Both the position numbers and the translations under genes were made by a program. A stretch of 64,000 nucleotides of DNA, from the NCBI GenBank assembly GCA_026545225.1, contig CM048849.1:51654836-51718835 (forward strand), written 5' to 3'. The DNA is from Cornus controversa (Eukaryota > Streptophyta > Magnoliopsida > Cornales > Cornaceae). The notes under the pieces were generated by a model that saw nothing but the letters and a program-made list of their open reading frames with translations, was not told the DNA's origin and made no database searches. This document shows, piece after piece, positions 22,866-34,706 of the stretch (within the stretch, counting starts at the first letter, position 1; each line of letters begins with the position of its first letter).

Positions 22866-23410
22866 TAATAACCCGCTTCAAAACATTGTATAATATTGTT
22901 CGCTTTGGGTCTAAGCTCGCACAGTTTTGCTCTTCGATTTTATCCTAAAAGGCCTCATACAATTTAAAAAGAATACACTACATATAAGCACATCCCCTTT
23001 TTCACACCCAGACGATGTGGGATTGAGCACCATGTACCCTGTCATTGTAGTAGCTCAGCCCAGTGTCTCTCTTTGCACCCGCCCACATCATACCCGTCCA
23101 CAAGGGTTACTATAATCCACCTCCCTACGAGGCTCGACGTCCTCATCAGCACACTTCCAATTGGGTTTAGGCTCTGATACCAACTGTAATACTTTGCTCC
23201 AACACATGGTATGATATTTTTCGCTTTGGTCCTAAGCCTACACAGTTTTGCTCTTGGGTTTTACCCCAAAATGTCTCATATCATTTGAAGAAATACACTA
23301 CATATAAGCACATCCCCTTCTCCACCTCCAGGCGACGTGGGATTGAGCACCCTATACCCTGTCAGTGTGGTAGCTTAACCCAATGGATCCGTCACTGCTA
23401 CCCTTACACC
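22866..23410 (+). repeat. Direct repeat pair, about 240 bp each
   Basis: The first copy (22866-23105) and second (about 23188-23410) share ATATTGTTCGCTTTGG / ATATTTTTCGCTTTGG, CACAGTTTTGCTCTT, ACACTACATATAAGCACATC and GTGGGATTGAGCACC; between them is GGCTCTGATACCAACTGTAA. This wording recurs in many plant genomes as a dispersed repeat (from memory); the class is uncertain. Confidence 0.85.
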
Positions 23411-23471
23411 CTAAAATATTAGGTTCAATAATTTTTTTAATAGTGTCATAAGTACGGACAATACGCTAATT

Positions 23472-23502
<31 letters not shown>

Positions 23503-24143
23503 TGTATGTGTCTGTATATATTTATGGGTATCAAAATTAATAGTCACCATTTAGTGTACAAACTTACTTACATTTGCATATGTTTCTTTTGACCTTTCCA
23601 AGGATCAATGGAAATTTATTGAAACCAAAGTATCTGGTTAATGCAAAGAAGTAGGATATACCAACTCAATATACATGTCTATTCAGCATGTACAACTCCG
23701 ATGCCCCTTTGCTATCAGGACCAGGACCACTCATGTTTTTCTTATTCTACCTATCCATAAACTGCTCATCAACTTCCTCATAAAATTATATCTATTTCAA
23801 TTTTGTAAGTCTCAACTCATAAGCTAAGCACATATTTATTGAGTCTTAAATTGGACCGATTTCTTAAAACATAACACTTAGTCTAATAAAAAAAAATTTA
23901 ATCAAATACAACTCTAAAATAGAAACTTAATTAAATTAGAAATTTGAAACCATTACTAACTAAAATAGCGTAGCAATGTAATAGTAGTCCTCCAGGCCTT
24001 TATTTATAATTGTTCGGCTGGGTTTGCTGCTGCCTTGTTAACAACTACTTTTGTTTAGTATCATTGGGTTGGGCCTCCCCTCCCTGTTTTGATTAGCTTG
24101 GGCCTAGTCCCTCCAGGCCTTATCTCTTTTGGACTACTGTAAA

Positions 24144-24187
<44 letters not shown>

Positions 24188-24220
24188 TACACATACACAT
24201 ACACATACATATACATACGT
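23411..24220. other. Intergenic, with microsatellites
   Basis: No gene. (AT)n at 23480-23503 and (TA)n at 24149-24177, followed by an ACAC/ACATAC run to about 24215. A dispersed GC-rich patch GGGCCTCCCCTCCC lies near 24071. Confidence 0.6.
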
Positions 24221-24221
24221 A

Positions 24222-24240
24222 CTAGTGTATGCCCATGCAC
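24222..24240 (-). mobile_element. Second Helitron-like 3' terminus
   Basis: On the minus strand a weak hairpin (TGCA..TGCA) is followed ten bases later by CTAG then T, the same layout as 11516-11542. The adjoining sequence 24250-24400 resembles 14950-15130. Confidence 0.4.
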
Positions 24241-24423
24241 TATCATGCACTAGGAATCATAACCATTAGATAGGGTTATTTTGAACCATAGATAGACAAA
24301 AATATTTTGATCCACATGATTGATTTTTTAACCAATTTTAACCGTTAAATTGATTTTTTTCTATTTATTATTATACCAAGCTTAAATGTAATATATAATT
24401 GTTCAGTAGTTTGAACTTTCGAG

Positions 24424-25312
24424 AAAAAAAAAAAAGAAAGAAAAATTAGATTTTAGTGGCCAAAAATAAATAAAATTGATTTTAAAGGATCATAAAGTTA
24501 AGAATGGATGAATAGTGACCAAATTAAAAAATTAAATATCAATAAGTGACCATTCATGATTTATTCCATAAACGCCCTTCTTAAAAAAGTCAGTTTATTT
24601 TGAAAACAAAAAATTGCTTTTGATGATCAGCCTGAGACACTTCAATTTGTAAGAAACACATAATAGAGATTGCAGATTACACACATATTACATATATGTA
24701 AATAAGAAATAAACCAAACGTTATATATGAAAATAAGAAAGATATATCTGTTACACAGAATATACAGTTATACACACGAGTCTGACTAGTGGGATAGCTT
24801 CTGGCAGAAGAAACCTACGAGCACATGTTTCTTCTTTCTTTAATGCCTTCTATTTTATCTAATGCTTCTATTTGGTCATTTATTTGTGAAGGGAACTGCA
24901 AATTCATTGACATTAGCTTCGCGTACATGTATTATATATATATACATATATATATAAATTCATGTTCTTGGTTTTCAAAGTTTCATTGATGGATTCATTG
25001 TTACTGGTTATCTGTCACTAGCTTATTTGATTGAGAAAAAAACTGATATAACCGGTCCTCTTCTGTCTTCTTTGGCTTAATTAGGAGTCAGAAGGAGGAG
25101 AGAGAATCCGCTATGCATATTTCAAACAAAGATTGAGTGTGCGGAGAGTGGTAATTTTTAGTTTTAGAAGGACATTTATGAAATAAATTATGCAATTGTC
25201 ACTTATTGGCATTTAACTTTTTAATTTTGTAAATATTCAATTTTTTAAATTTTATGGTCATTTATGAGCAATTTTGTTTAAACTTGGTGAATAAAATCTA
25301 ATTTTTTGAAAA
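24424..25312. mobile_element. Foldback-type element with long imperfect inverted repeats
   Basis: The left arm (about 24424-24600, containing AGTGACCATTCATGATTTATTCCATAAACGCCCTTCT) is matched by the inverted right arm (about 25150-25312, AGTGACAATTGCATAATTTATTTCATAAATGTCCTTCT on the minus strand). The core has no coding frame. This type is non-autonomous; the superfamily is unknown. Confidence 0.65.
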
Positions 25313-26287
25313 AAAAAATTATACTAGCAAGCCGTCACAAGAATAACAGCTTATATCTATATTTGAGTTATTAATGACTTTTAATTTAAAGAAGCCAAAT
25401 GACCTCACTGACCCTCCCATACATGACACATTCCGCTAGAAAGCACCAATATTATATATATATATATATATATCCCGAATATTTCGGGCAATATATTCCA
25501 GTTATCTCAAATGTCAAATGCCTACAGGCTACATCTTCTTGTGTATAGCTTGATCATTACCTAAGAACATTTTATGCAACTCGGGGAGTGCCTTTAGGAG
25601 GGGAAAGTTTCTTGATTTTGTGGACTCATTAATGTTCTCTGCTTACTCGAATCAAAAATGTTTTGTGTTTGTTTGTCACAAGAAAATGTGATTTGTGATA
25701 TCAAGAATGTTGGCCCAAACATTTCGATAATGTAAATTTTAGACCCATACAATTGCATTTATGAGCTCTTCCTTCCAATAAGACATGCCATATTGAATAT
25801 CTAAACTCTTTTCGAATTTACTAAATTACTCTTAAAAATATGCTAATCTTTTTTTTATTATTATTATTATCTACTCCATGTTTGGTAAATGTTGACATTA
25901 ATTAGGTGATAAGATCCAAACGGTTTTGGCGCAATGGGTTTTTGTGCTCCTTCTAAAGCTAATGACAAAATTTAGTTCTACCTAGTATCTAATGCCAAAT
26001 AATATATATAGTAAATTAACCATCTCACATAAAAAATGCAAAGCAAATGCAGTCATTTTTTTACCGCTTATTGGAATGCTGCACATAATCATGACTTATC
26101 CATGCTCCTCCCCATGTAATTGCTAGGTCACTACTCTTTCAAAACAATAATGAACTCTTCAGAAGTATCTTTCCTTTGTAACGCTAATTTTTTTCATGAT
26201 ATTCATCACAATATTTTACTGTATGCAGATACGGACCTATTCAAGGCTCAGTGGGGGCATATGTCCGTACTGATTTTCTTTTTTCTT
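25313..26287. other. Intergenic, no gene
   Basis: AT-rich with (TA)n at about 25452-25472. A CTAG at about 25324 followed by CAAGCCGTCAC could be another degenerate Helitron-like end but lacks a hairpin. I see nothing else. Confidence 0.5.
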
Positions 26288-26486
26288 TTTTTCTTGTAGT
26301 ATACCTATAAAGTTTAAAAAATTTTGAAAATGCTTCCATTGAAATTATAGAAAAGCTCCATTATATAATTTTTGTTAAATTTTTTTTTTCCTTGTAGTAT
26401 ACCTATAAAGTTTTAAAATTTTTGAAAATGCTTCCATTGAAATTACAGAAAAATTCCACTATATAATTTTTGTTGTTAAATTACGG
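26288..26486 (+). repeat. Tandem duplication, about 98-bp unit
   Basis: Two copies of TTCTTGTAGTATACCTATAAAG..GAAAATGCTTCCATTGAAATTA..TCCA(T/C)TATATAATTTTTGTT, the first from about 26290 and the second from about 26388. Just upstream, GGCTCAGTGGGGGCATAT (26247) resembles the end of the hAT-like element at 44972. Confidence 0.88.
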
Positions 26487-26686
26487 GATCCAAAACCTAA
26501 TGATCCTCCTTTCGAACACATGGTCCATCAATCCTGACATGTGAAAATGACTAATAATATTTGAGTTATGCTACACAAGCCCACCATTTCAACTAAACTG
26601 GTTGACCAAATGCATTCAAGTGGAACCAAACATGGTTTCACATTCACGTAATCTAAAGTTTCAAGGTTTTCAGTTAAGGCAGTAAG

Positions 26687-27540
26687 TAAGAGTGTACAAA
26701 GAACTGGTGGAATCGAAACTGTACCTGAATCAAATTGAACAGTGCACTATGATCCTAATTTCAATTTTTAAAAACTATTTATTACGATTTCAATTTTAAG
26801 TAGAGCAATCCAAACCAAAACCCTTAGAACCACAATGGTCCATACAATAATCTTACTTTAATAAGCTGGTAAAAGTCAAAGAATGCGAAATATAGCCTGT
26901 GAACTTCCATATATATATATATATATATATACTCTTAAATAACTAAATTAATAAATAGCTGATACCATAATGGTCCATTACAATAATCTTACTTTAATAA
27001 GCTGGTAAAAGTCAAAGTATAGGAAATATAGCCTGTGAACTTCCCACCACAAACTTACAAGTTGCAATTACATTTCAATTGCACCACAATAGAAATGCTT
27101 TATGATTCAGTTGCAATCTAGTTGCGCAGTAAGCATTTTTAATTCACTTTCTTCACTATGCATCTACATAATCCAAGGCTCTCCACCAACAAAGACACTA
27201 GACTATGTGAGCTTCTCAATTGCTCATAAACAAATCCATACGAGTGAAGTAACTCATTCTGATGCTTGTGTAACTGTACGGGAAACTTAGTAGATTTGTT
27301 TTCCAAGAAAACTAAGGACAAGATTACAAGATGTTCAAAGTCATGACCTCTTTCCCCAATTTCTAAAATAATAAATAAATTAAGCTTAAAGAATCAAAAC
27401 CAAAACTGTATGGAATTAAAATTGGAATCGAATCGAACCGAATCGAACTCAACGATTCTGATTTCGGTTTCAAAATTAAGGAACCGTTGAGATCGATTAT
27501 GGTTCCAGTTCTACCAAAAACTAATCCGTGTGCACCCCTA
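26687..27540. mobile_element. Non-autonomous hAT-like element, copy A (854 bp)
   Basis: The ends are TAAGAGTGTACAAAG and (minus strand) TAGGGGTGCACACGG. Subterminal GGAATCGAAAC / GGAACC-type words recur. Flanking 8-mers GCAGTAAG (26679-26686) and GTAGTAGG (27541-27548) match at 6 of 8 positions, consistent with an aged hAT target duplication. An internal segment (CAATAATCTTACTTTAATAAG..GCCTGTGAACTTCC) is duplicated directly, at about 26845-26910 and 26975-27043. No transposase. Confidence 0.65.
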
Positions 27541-27568
27541 GTAGTAGGTGATCCAGTTTTGCAGGCTT

Positions 27569-27897
27569 AGGCCTGTTTGATAACTTAGTCATTTTTTATT
27601 TTATGTTTTCATTTTCAAAAAATGAGAAGCCACGACAAAAAAAGCATTTGGTAACGCGTTTTTATTTCATAAAAAATAGAAGCAGTGTTAAAAAATTTGA
27701 CAACGGTTTAGCCATAAGTTGAAAGTTTCAAAATGAAATTGAACAAATCTAGTTTTTATTTTTAAGAATACCTAGTTATATTAAAAATTGAGAGTAGATG
27801 ATGTTACCAAATATATTCTACTTTTGACAAAAATGAAAATACATTTAATTTTCAACTTTCATTTTTAAAAAAATTGAAAACTTTACCAAAACACTTA
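27569..27897. mobile_element. MITE-like element with GGCCTGTTTG..CCAAAACACTT ends
   Basis: The left end GGCCTGTTTGATAACTTAG is mirrored by GAAAACTTTACCAAAACACTT. Inverted internal words include CATTTGGTAACGC / GTTACCAAATATATTC. About 330 bp, non-coding, similar to 15640-16617. The target duplication is not clear. Confidence 0.5.
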
Positions 27898-29347
27898 ATA
27901 CCAATTTTCCATAATATTTTCTTTTACTATACTTCCTCTAAGGACAACGCTTTGGTTATCACAACTCTATTTAAGATGTCTGTAAACTTTGGGTTCCTCA
28001 CATTGATGTTTGTGTCTTAGTGAGCACCGCAATGTTGCATGTTATTTGCCGCATCGCTCGCTGCAGGGTAGACTTGGCTCGACCGTCAATACAAATATTC
28101 TTTAGAAACATCCATTGATTATCTTAATGTGCATTTAAGATCCTCGACTTAGACGAACTCAGATTCCCAGAATTGCCTCTATTTGCTCATATAGACCTTA
28201 AATATAAAATATGTATATATAAATACATACACATTTTATTGGGAAACAGAAAGAAGAACTTTTTTTATTGACAAGACCAATTTTTCTCTGAAATTCAATC
28301 AAGTCTTTTGGAGTGGTTTGGTTTGTTAGGCTTAGTTATTTCTTTGTTGTGCATATGTGCACTTTCCTTTTTCTTTTTTTCTCTCTTTAGCATATCAAAA
28401 CTTTGTAGATAATGTTCATGGTTAGGTTTGTATTAGTCTACCCTTACAGAACCTTTTGATGGAACAGTTTTAGTTAGTAACTTCAATCGAAAGGTGACAT
28501 AGACTTGAATGCTAAGGAAGCTTAATCGACAAGAAAGTCTAATCGGTAGACAAGAATAGGCTTTCTCTAATCGGATAGCTTTCCCAATCCAATGGAAATG
28601 GAGTGGTCTCCTAATGCATTACTGAAGCCTAGCATACAAGTATAAATAAGATATTGATATATCTCTGATTTGCTCGTCGGAGCCTGTTAGGCCAGTACCA
28701 CACCAGTGCTCAAATCCTTCATCACCTTCGATTAAGAGAGATCATATTGAAGCTGTTTTGACATGCCACATTCCGTATTTGAAAGGAGGAATATCGTGTA
28801 TGCATTTGTGTTGGTTCATGATTTTTAGCCCTTATAATTTTCTGAGGAACCGAGTGAGGCCAATGGCTGGACAAACAACTATTTTGTTAACTCAATTGGA
28901 AGACGTCACTAATTATGGCATACACCCAAGCTTAAAATCACAACTATCATATAAAAACCAGATCTTCAAAAAATGTCCCTGAATTTCTCACCACCACAGT
29001 TTTGTATCATTTGTAAAGACACTAATTTTTAACTTGCATTCCTCAATATAAGAATGGCTGGGAAGGACACTGAATTTGTAGACGAGTTTCTAATTCTCAT
29101 CCAAATTACTCCATCTTTAAACATGAAAATTCTGATTAGACATCACATTCAGTCAAGGATTACTGCACTCATTTCATATTTACTCTGCAAGAAGAATATA
29201 TATATAATTCAACTGTGTTGGCGCATATCATACTATACAATTCCATAGTTAGATGCATCGGATCACATTTTTATCGGTGACAGGGTTTTGGTAATCTTGA
29301 TTTCGTGATATTTGTCATTTGGGGCTGCATTTTCCTGCAAACCTTCT
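27898..29347. other. Intergenic, 3' flank of the NPH3 gene
   Basis: No gene supported. Frames at 28758-28982 and 29054-29248 have no recognisable motif. Sequence just right of 29250 should include the 3' UTR of the minus-strand NPH3 gene. Confidence 0.5.
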
Positions 29348-31125
29348 TCAATTCCACCACCCTCCATTGCATACTTTGAATATGTGCACCGAGCTGCTTC
29401 TCTCTGTTGAAAGATCAAGTTTGCTCACATAAAGAAGGATTTCTTCAGCATCCTCATTCTTAACTTCATTGCCCTTCTTATGATAATGCAGTGATGAGTC
29501 ACTCAAGGTCTTAAGATGGAGAGTGTCCTGGAGGAGGCTTTTGAGCTTGGATTTCCGAGAGATGAGAGCAGTGACCGCCATGCTGTATGGGAATTTCGAG
29601 TTCTGAGCTAGGTGTTTCAGAGTTTCTACCGAGAGCTTGCCATAATTCAGTGAAGAACATATTCTCATCTTTTCTTCTTCACACAAACCACCATGGACCT
29701 GTCAGAAAGTACTGTCAATATACATGTACAACATTTAGAATTTTACATCCAACACATAGTTGACTTCAATTATCAAGATTCAAGTTGATGAACACTCCAA
29801 TTGGGAAATGATTTACATTGTCAAATTATAAAGCCAATTCCCTTTAATCTACAGGATCAACTATCAAACTAATAATCAGAAACTCATGGATTTTTTATTT
29901 TTTTTTAGCCCTAACAAATGGATTATAGGATATATAAATAAAATCATAGATACTAGTATTAAAAACCAGCATTAATAATCATACCTCAAGATACATGTCC
30001 AAAGCTTTGTATATTCGGTCATAAGAGTCCCTTCCAAAGTCTGGCAGGGCAGTAACCAATGCCACGAATTTGGAAGGTCTCAGGCTGTGATCTGGGGCTA
30101 CTTCAGCCATGTACAAGTCCATCAAGCCAGCAACTTTCTTCAATCGATATAGGAAAAACTGGTTGCTTCTTTTAAGGAGGAATGACTTCTGAAATCTCAG
30201 AATCAGATTCACATCATACATATAACTTTGCCTACGCGGAGGTGGAACAAGCAAATCATCCAATGTAGCTTGATCAAGCCGAGAACCAATCAGACTCTCT
30301 AACTTGTTCTTGCAACATTTGCTCAGTTTCAAACTTAAAGACACTCGAAAAATATGGAATAGACCTCTACAAGAAATACAGCTCCCATTGAGCATAAAAA
30401 GCAGATTGATTAGAGTCTCGGTGATTTTGCACTTCTCAAGTGGTGTGGCACCAAGAGAACTTGCTTTTTGATAATAAAAGAGGAAGGAACATATCATAGT
30501 GTGATCAAGTTCATGTGATATCATTGTCTTTATCACCATTTCAAACAAATTAATGTTCATGAACACAAGATCTTCAAACCACCAAGTAGTTCGCGAACAT
30601 TGGTTTCTGATACTGTCAGCATTTCTATCAAACGGAAATTGAGAACTAGAAATGTCTGAGGAAGAAGTAGAAGGGCTTGAAACAGTAGGGAAAACATGCT
30701 TTTCTATGAGCAACTTCAAGAATTCATGAAGTATTGGTGAACAACTCATGAATGCAAGTAAATTTTGGCACTGTTTCAAACCAACTAGAAAATCAGACCA
30801 GGTCCAGTAGTTGATCCCATCAAGGTATTTCTCAATTTGGCCTACTAAATTGGGTATTTCGGAGCTGTCTTTATTCATTTCCATGAAATTAGCAGCACAA
30901 TATAGCAAAAATATATTTGAGGGAGACATATCAATTCTTCCATTGTTGTAGCAAAACCTCACAATAAGCTCAAAACCCTCTGGACCTCCCGGAAAGTCAT
31001 GGAATATCACTTTCAGTTTTGTCGTGGAACCCGTGAATTTACCAAATAATTTGCTTAATCTACCTGAGAAAGATGTAAGACCTTTCTGCAAAAATGTATA
31101 GAACAAAAATATTGTAAGATGGTTG

Positions 31126-31171
<46 letters not shown>

Positions 31172-31695
31172 GCTCTCAACCCAAAAGGGAACAGAGAACA
31201 AGCAACAAAAAATAACTGCTAAGAAAAAACCAGTTTTGCTAAGGGAAAGGAATTCAACTAGATTAAAAGCAGAAGTTAGTCACAAGTATCAGCATTTGGA
31301 TGGCTATACAATACAACCCAATAAAAGAATAAAATTCATCATTTATAACACATAAAGGAAAAAGAACATTTGGAACTATTGAGAAATTTCCACCCATTAA
31401 GCAAAAGATCACAGTTACAGGTAAAGCTGTTCATACTAATTACTAATAAGTACAAAGTAGCATATGAGTGACTCAGTGTGTCATTGCCAAACAGAGAATT
31501 TAAATTTGCAACATGAAGCATAAAGAATAAAAGATTGGCTACACATAGAAAAACTATATTTGTAGTAAACAAGAAATGGAATAGAACAGAATGATAGTGA
31601 GAGACATGGAAAGGAAAAGCATAACAGAGGAAAATTACCTTATCCACCAAGAAAGTTTGTTCGCCATTGACATCTACTTCAAGATCACAGAACAT
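29348..31695 (-). CDS. BTB/POZ and NPH3 domain protein (At3g22104-like)
   Basis: NPH3/RPT2-like proteins are plant adaptors: the BTB domain binds CULLIN3 and the NPH3 domain mediates signalling, classically in phototropism. Exons on the minus strand: 31695-31639, 31085-29985, 29698-29348, all phase 0 with GT..AG introns, 502 residues. The start MFCDLEVDVNGEQTFLVDK opens a short-type BTB domain (to about residue 80; SGRLSKLF, VIFHDFPGGPEGFELIVRFCY). The NPH3 domain runs from about residue 175 (WWFEDLVFMNINLFEMVIKT) to 390 (YDVNLILRFQKSFLLK, KVAGLMDLYMAEVAPD, LRPSKFVALVTALPDFGRDS, DRIYKALDMYLE). The end is VHGGLCEEEKMRICSSLNYGKLS, followed by a tail with a short LKSLLQD helix. BTB is divided by intron 1, as in this subgroup. 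The protein is close in size and order to the poorly studied At3g22104 subgroup; a role in light signalling is not proven for it. Intron 1 carries a (TA)n run. Confidence 0.93.
31130..31168. repeat. (TA)n microsatellite in NPH3 intron 1
   Basis: About 19 TA dinucleotides, 45 bp inside the intron from the exon 2 acceptor and therefore close to the branch-point zone. Confidence 0.97.
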
Positions 31696-32572
31696 TTCAA
31701 TAATTTTGACAATAACAAATCGAAAAGCCCAGTTTTAATCAATTTTTAAAAAGGTGAGAAGAAAGTAAGGAGGTCAATGAGTATAGAGAAATGCTAGTCA
31801 GTGTCCCAGTGAAGGGAATAAGAAGCAACTAAGACTTTTAGAAAAAGGGAGTCTGTATATATATATATATATAATAGGGAATCCAAATGGTAGACAGACC
31901 ACTTATAAAAAAATGGATCTCTCTCTCTCTCTCCATACCTTCTAATCCTTCTATGGTCCATGGCTCATTGTACACTGAGTGATAATTCTCTACTTTTTAC
32001 CGCCAATTTTGGTAGTGGGTTCAGTTGACTGTGATATCAACCTTTTCACTAGAAGCTTCAAGCTAGATCCAACCAAAGGGCTTGTTTGACTGCTCTGAAG
32101 TCCATATCCATCAATCATCAACTAAAACCACTCCATTCCATTTCAAGAAATTGCAGTGACAAATCAGCAAAAAAAAATGTTTGTTTTAAATTAGGAACAA
32201 AAAAATAGGGAGAAGATTACGAATATATAAATTTGTTACACCTCCGGAAGATTACGAATATATAAATTTGTTACACCTCCGGAAGTAGAAGGTCCAGAAT
32301 GGGAGAACAGAGATTTTGGTCATATTAAATGTGTCAAGATTAAAGATTAAGGGCTTCAGTAATAGAAGGCGAAATTAAATAATCCGATTAAATAGATACT
32401 AAATTGCTAAATAAAAATCATCTAGAAAGTTTATACTAAGAAGAATACAGTAACTTTAGGATAACATATTTTTTTATATTCTATAAAAGAAAAGATATTT
32501 TCCCAGTGGAGGAAGAAAATGAGGGAGGGCTTACGGTTAGATGGCATACCTGTTGAAATAAATTGGTAAGTA
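31696..32572. other. NPH3 gene upstream region
   Basis: An (AT)n run at 31857-31874 and a (CT)n tract at 31918-31932 lie 160-240 bp upstream of the ATG and may act as core promoter (inference). A 41-bp direct repeat, ACGAATATATAAATTTGTTACACCTCCGGAAG-type, occurs at about 32218 and 32250 back to back. No other gene is seen. Confidence 0.5.
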
Positions 32573-32838
32573 TTTAGGTTCCGTTTACACAGACGAAAAT
32601 TTATGGTGGAGAATGAAAGTGAAAGAAAGTGAAGTGAAAAGAAAAAAAAATTAAGTTTTCAGCAAGCATTTGGTTAGCATGAAATTTTTCAAGAAAATTG
32701 TGAAAAAATATTATTTTGTCAAAACTACTTTTGGATTTCAAATAATAATAAAATAATATAATTTGTGTTTGATCAATTATCTTCGTACCCCCATTGTTTA
32801 TATTCATTTTAAATAGTTTATATTTGAAAAAATGCGTC

Positions 32839-32907
<69 letters not shown>

Positions 32908-33314
32908 GCACAACAATAAAAGAAATTTTATTAAGAAGAAAACACCAAAATACACATCAATGCATCAATATATTTTTCTATGCTAGAGTTCTATCTTGTT
33001 AGAAACTTATTTTTATAAACCTCCTCTAATCTAACAACAGACTGGAGATACAAAAAAATTGCTGTGTATTTAGCTAAATGGAGAAACAATTAACAAGGGT
33101 ATAATAAGAAAATAAAATATAAAAGTACAACTTTCACAAGAAATTAAAATTTTTCTGTGTTCTATACGGAAACGTTTTGAGGAAAATCAGATGGTTACAA
33201 AAATCCTAGTTTTCTAAAAAAATTCATTTCCATGCAATCCAAACTCTTAAAAGTTCAAATATTTTCCATTTCTTTTCTTTTCCCGCTACTTCTACCTAAC
33301 CAAATGGACCCTTA
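32573..33314. mobile_element. MITE-like TIR element carrying a long (TA)n
   Basis: The left end TTAGGTTCCGTTTACACAG is mirrored by the minus-strand right end TAAGGGTCCATTTGG. Adjacent inverted words include GTGAAAAGAAAAAAA / TTTCTTTTCTTTTCCC. The core contains about 30 TA repeats (32844-32905). About 740 bp, no coding capacity. Confidence 0.5.
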
Positions 33315-33399
33315 GGGATTCAGGGCTTATCTTATATGAAAATAAAACGACACAAAAATTGTAAAAATTATCATGGTATTAAATTAATAAGTCATACTA

Positions 33400-34190
33400 T
33401 GAAACTTTGGGAGAGTGTGATTGGATTCATGTTAGGAGGTCAATGATGGAAGTTGTTTACTAATTGAGGAGACTAATGGAATGATATAAAGAGAAGAAAA
33501 ATCTTCATTTGGTTTTAAAAAAGAAATAAGTCACAAAATGATAGATTAACACAGTAAAAGGACATGTATGATGGATGTGTGACTATAATTTGAACATGGA
33601 AAAAACAATTGAATTTTCAATTATTCTAGGCTTAAATCAAATGTCAACAGTGAGCCCATACATTTTTGCTTAGTTATGGATAAACTAAGTAGAAATTCCA
33701 TGGTGTATTTATATAGTGATGATATTATTTCCATTAATGAAATTGGAGAAGGATTCAACGGTAAATTAAAGATTTGGAGGAAAATTTTAGAATTATAAAA
33801 GTTTAAAATAAGTAGGAATAAAACTATATATATAAAGAGCAACATTATTAAATCAAGAAATAGAAATAGAGTTGTAGTGAAGATTGAGGATCAAGATCGA
33901 GATACTAAAAAGTAAAAATTTCCGTTATTTAGGCTCAATTATTCATAATGAAGAAGAAATTGGAGATGATTTATACTATAAAATTAAGGCAAGATGGATT
34001 AAACGGGAGGAGTGCGTCTAGTATATTATTGTGTGATCATGTATGCCACAAACATTGAAATCAAAGTTCTATAAAACAACTATTAGATTAGCCACTTTTT
34101 GCAGACAAAATGTTAGGCGACTAAGAAACAAGATATGCATAAAATGAATGCGACACAAATGAGAATGTTGAACAGATGTGCAACAAGATA
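33400..34190 (+). pseudogene. LINE reverse transcriptase relic
   Basis: Decayed translation spread over three frames: MYDGCVT (33568), SPYIFA, EIPWCIYIV-type catalytic area (where FADD is expected), GFNGKLKIWRKILEL, FKISRNKTIYI-like text, VVKIEDQDRD, FPLFRLN, then IKARWIKREECV and LKSKFYKTTIRLA (about 34058-34100). The order matches the common plant LINE RT (MYDG..SPYLFAL..FADDIVLVDET..GVN.KL..WR..LE..GFKISR.KTEY..RIEDQ.., FRYLGSII, IRAGWMKWR.ASGVLCD, LKGKFYRTAIRPAMLYG). The FADD box, and hence activity, is lost. Confidence 0.8.
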
Positions 34191-34194
34191 AAAA

Positions 34195-34365
34195 TTGATT
34201 TTCTATCTAAGGTCATAGTCTTAGTCCAACCACATTTATCATATCATTCCTTGTTAATTTTATCCACGTTAACTTTAGTCTTCCTCTTCTTCTAGCATTA
34301 TCCTCAAACTGAATGATATTATTATGTCCAAGTCATCTTAATCAATTTTTACTCATTTTATCTCC
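34195..34365 (-). pseudogene. Inverted LINE C-terminal fragment
   Basis: The minus strand reads IKMTWT then, with stops, RRGRLKLTWIKLTRNDMINVVGL-like text (frames shift). This corresponds to LRWFGHxxRRP..RGRGRPKxTWxExIKKD, which in the intact family follows the RT on the same strand. Here it faces the RT relic tail to tail, so the 3' end has been inverted or comes from a second insertion. Confidence 0.5.
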
Positions 34366-34663
34366 AATTATGTTCTTATGAGTCCACTTTTCTTAGTTAG
34401 AGTTTTAATTAGATTGGACCACATGGTCCAGGACCATCTAATAATTTCTCGTACCGCGGTACAAGTAGTTATTGAAAAACCAAGGAATCCATTTAAGTGG
34501 TTGTTTTTTTCTCTATCTTTTTTCTTATATTAAAAGAATAGGATAGAGCGAATTAAAATAATAGGATTCATGTAACCAATGTACCAATTAAAAAGAGTGG
34601 CATCCTCTACATTGAAGATAATGGTAAAAGAAGAGAGTGATAAAAGTTAATACTAGTAAAATT

Positions 34664-34706
<43 letters not shown>

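Noticed and set aside
25324-25345. Another Helitron-like end (CTAG..CCGTCAC)
   Set aside because: No hairpin at the expected distance.
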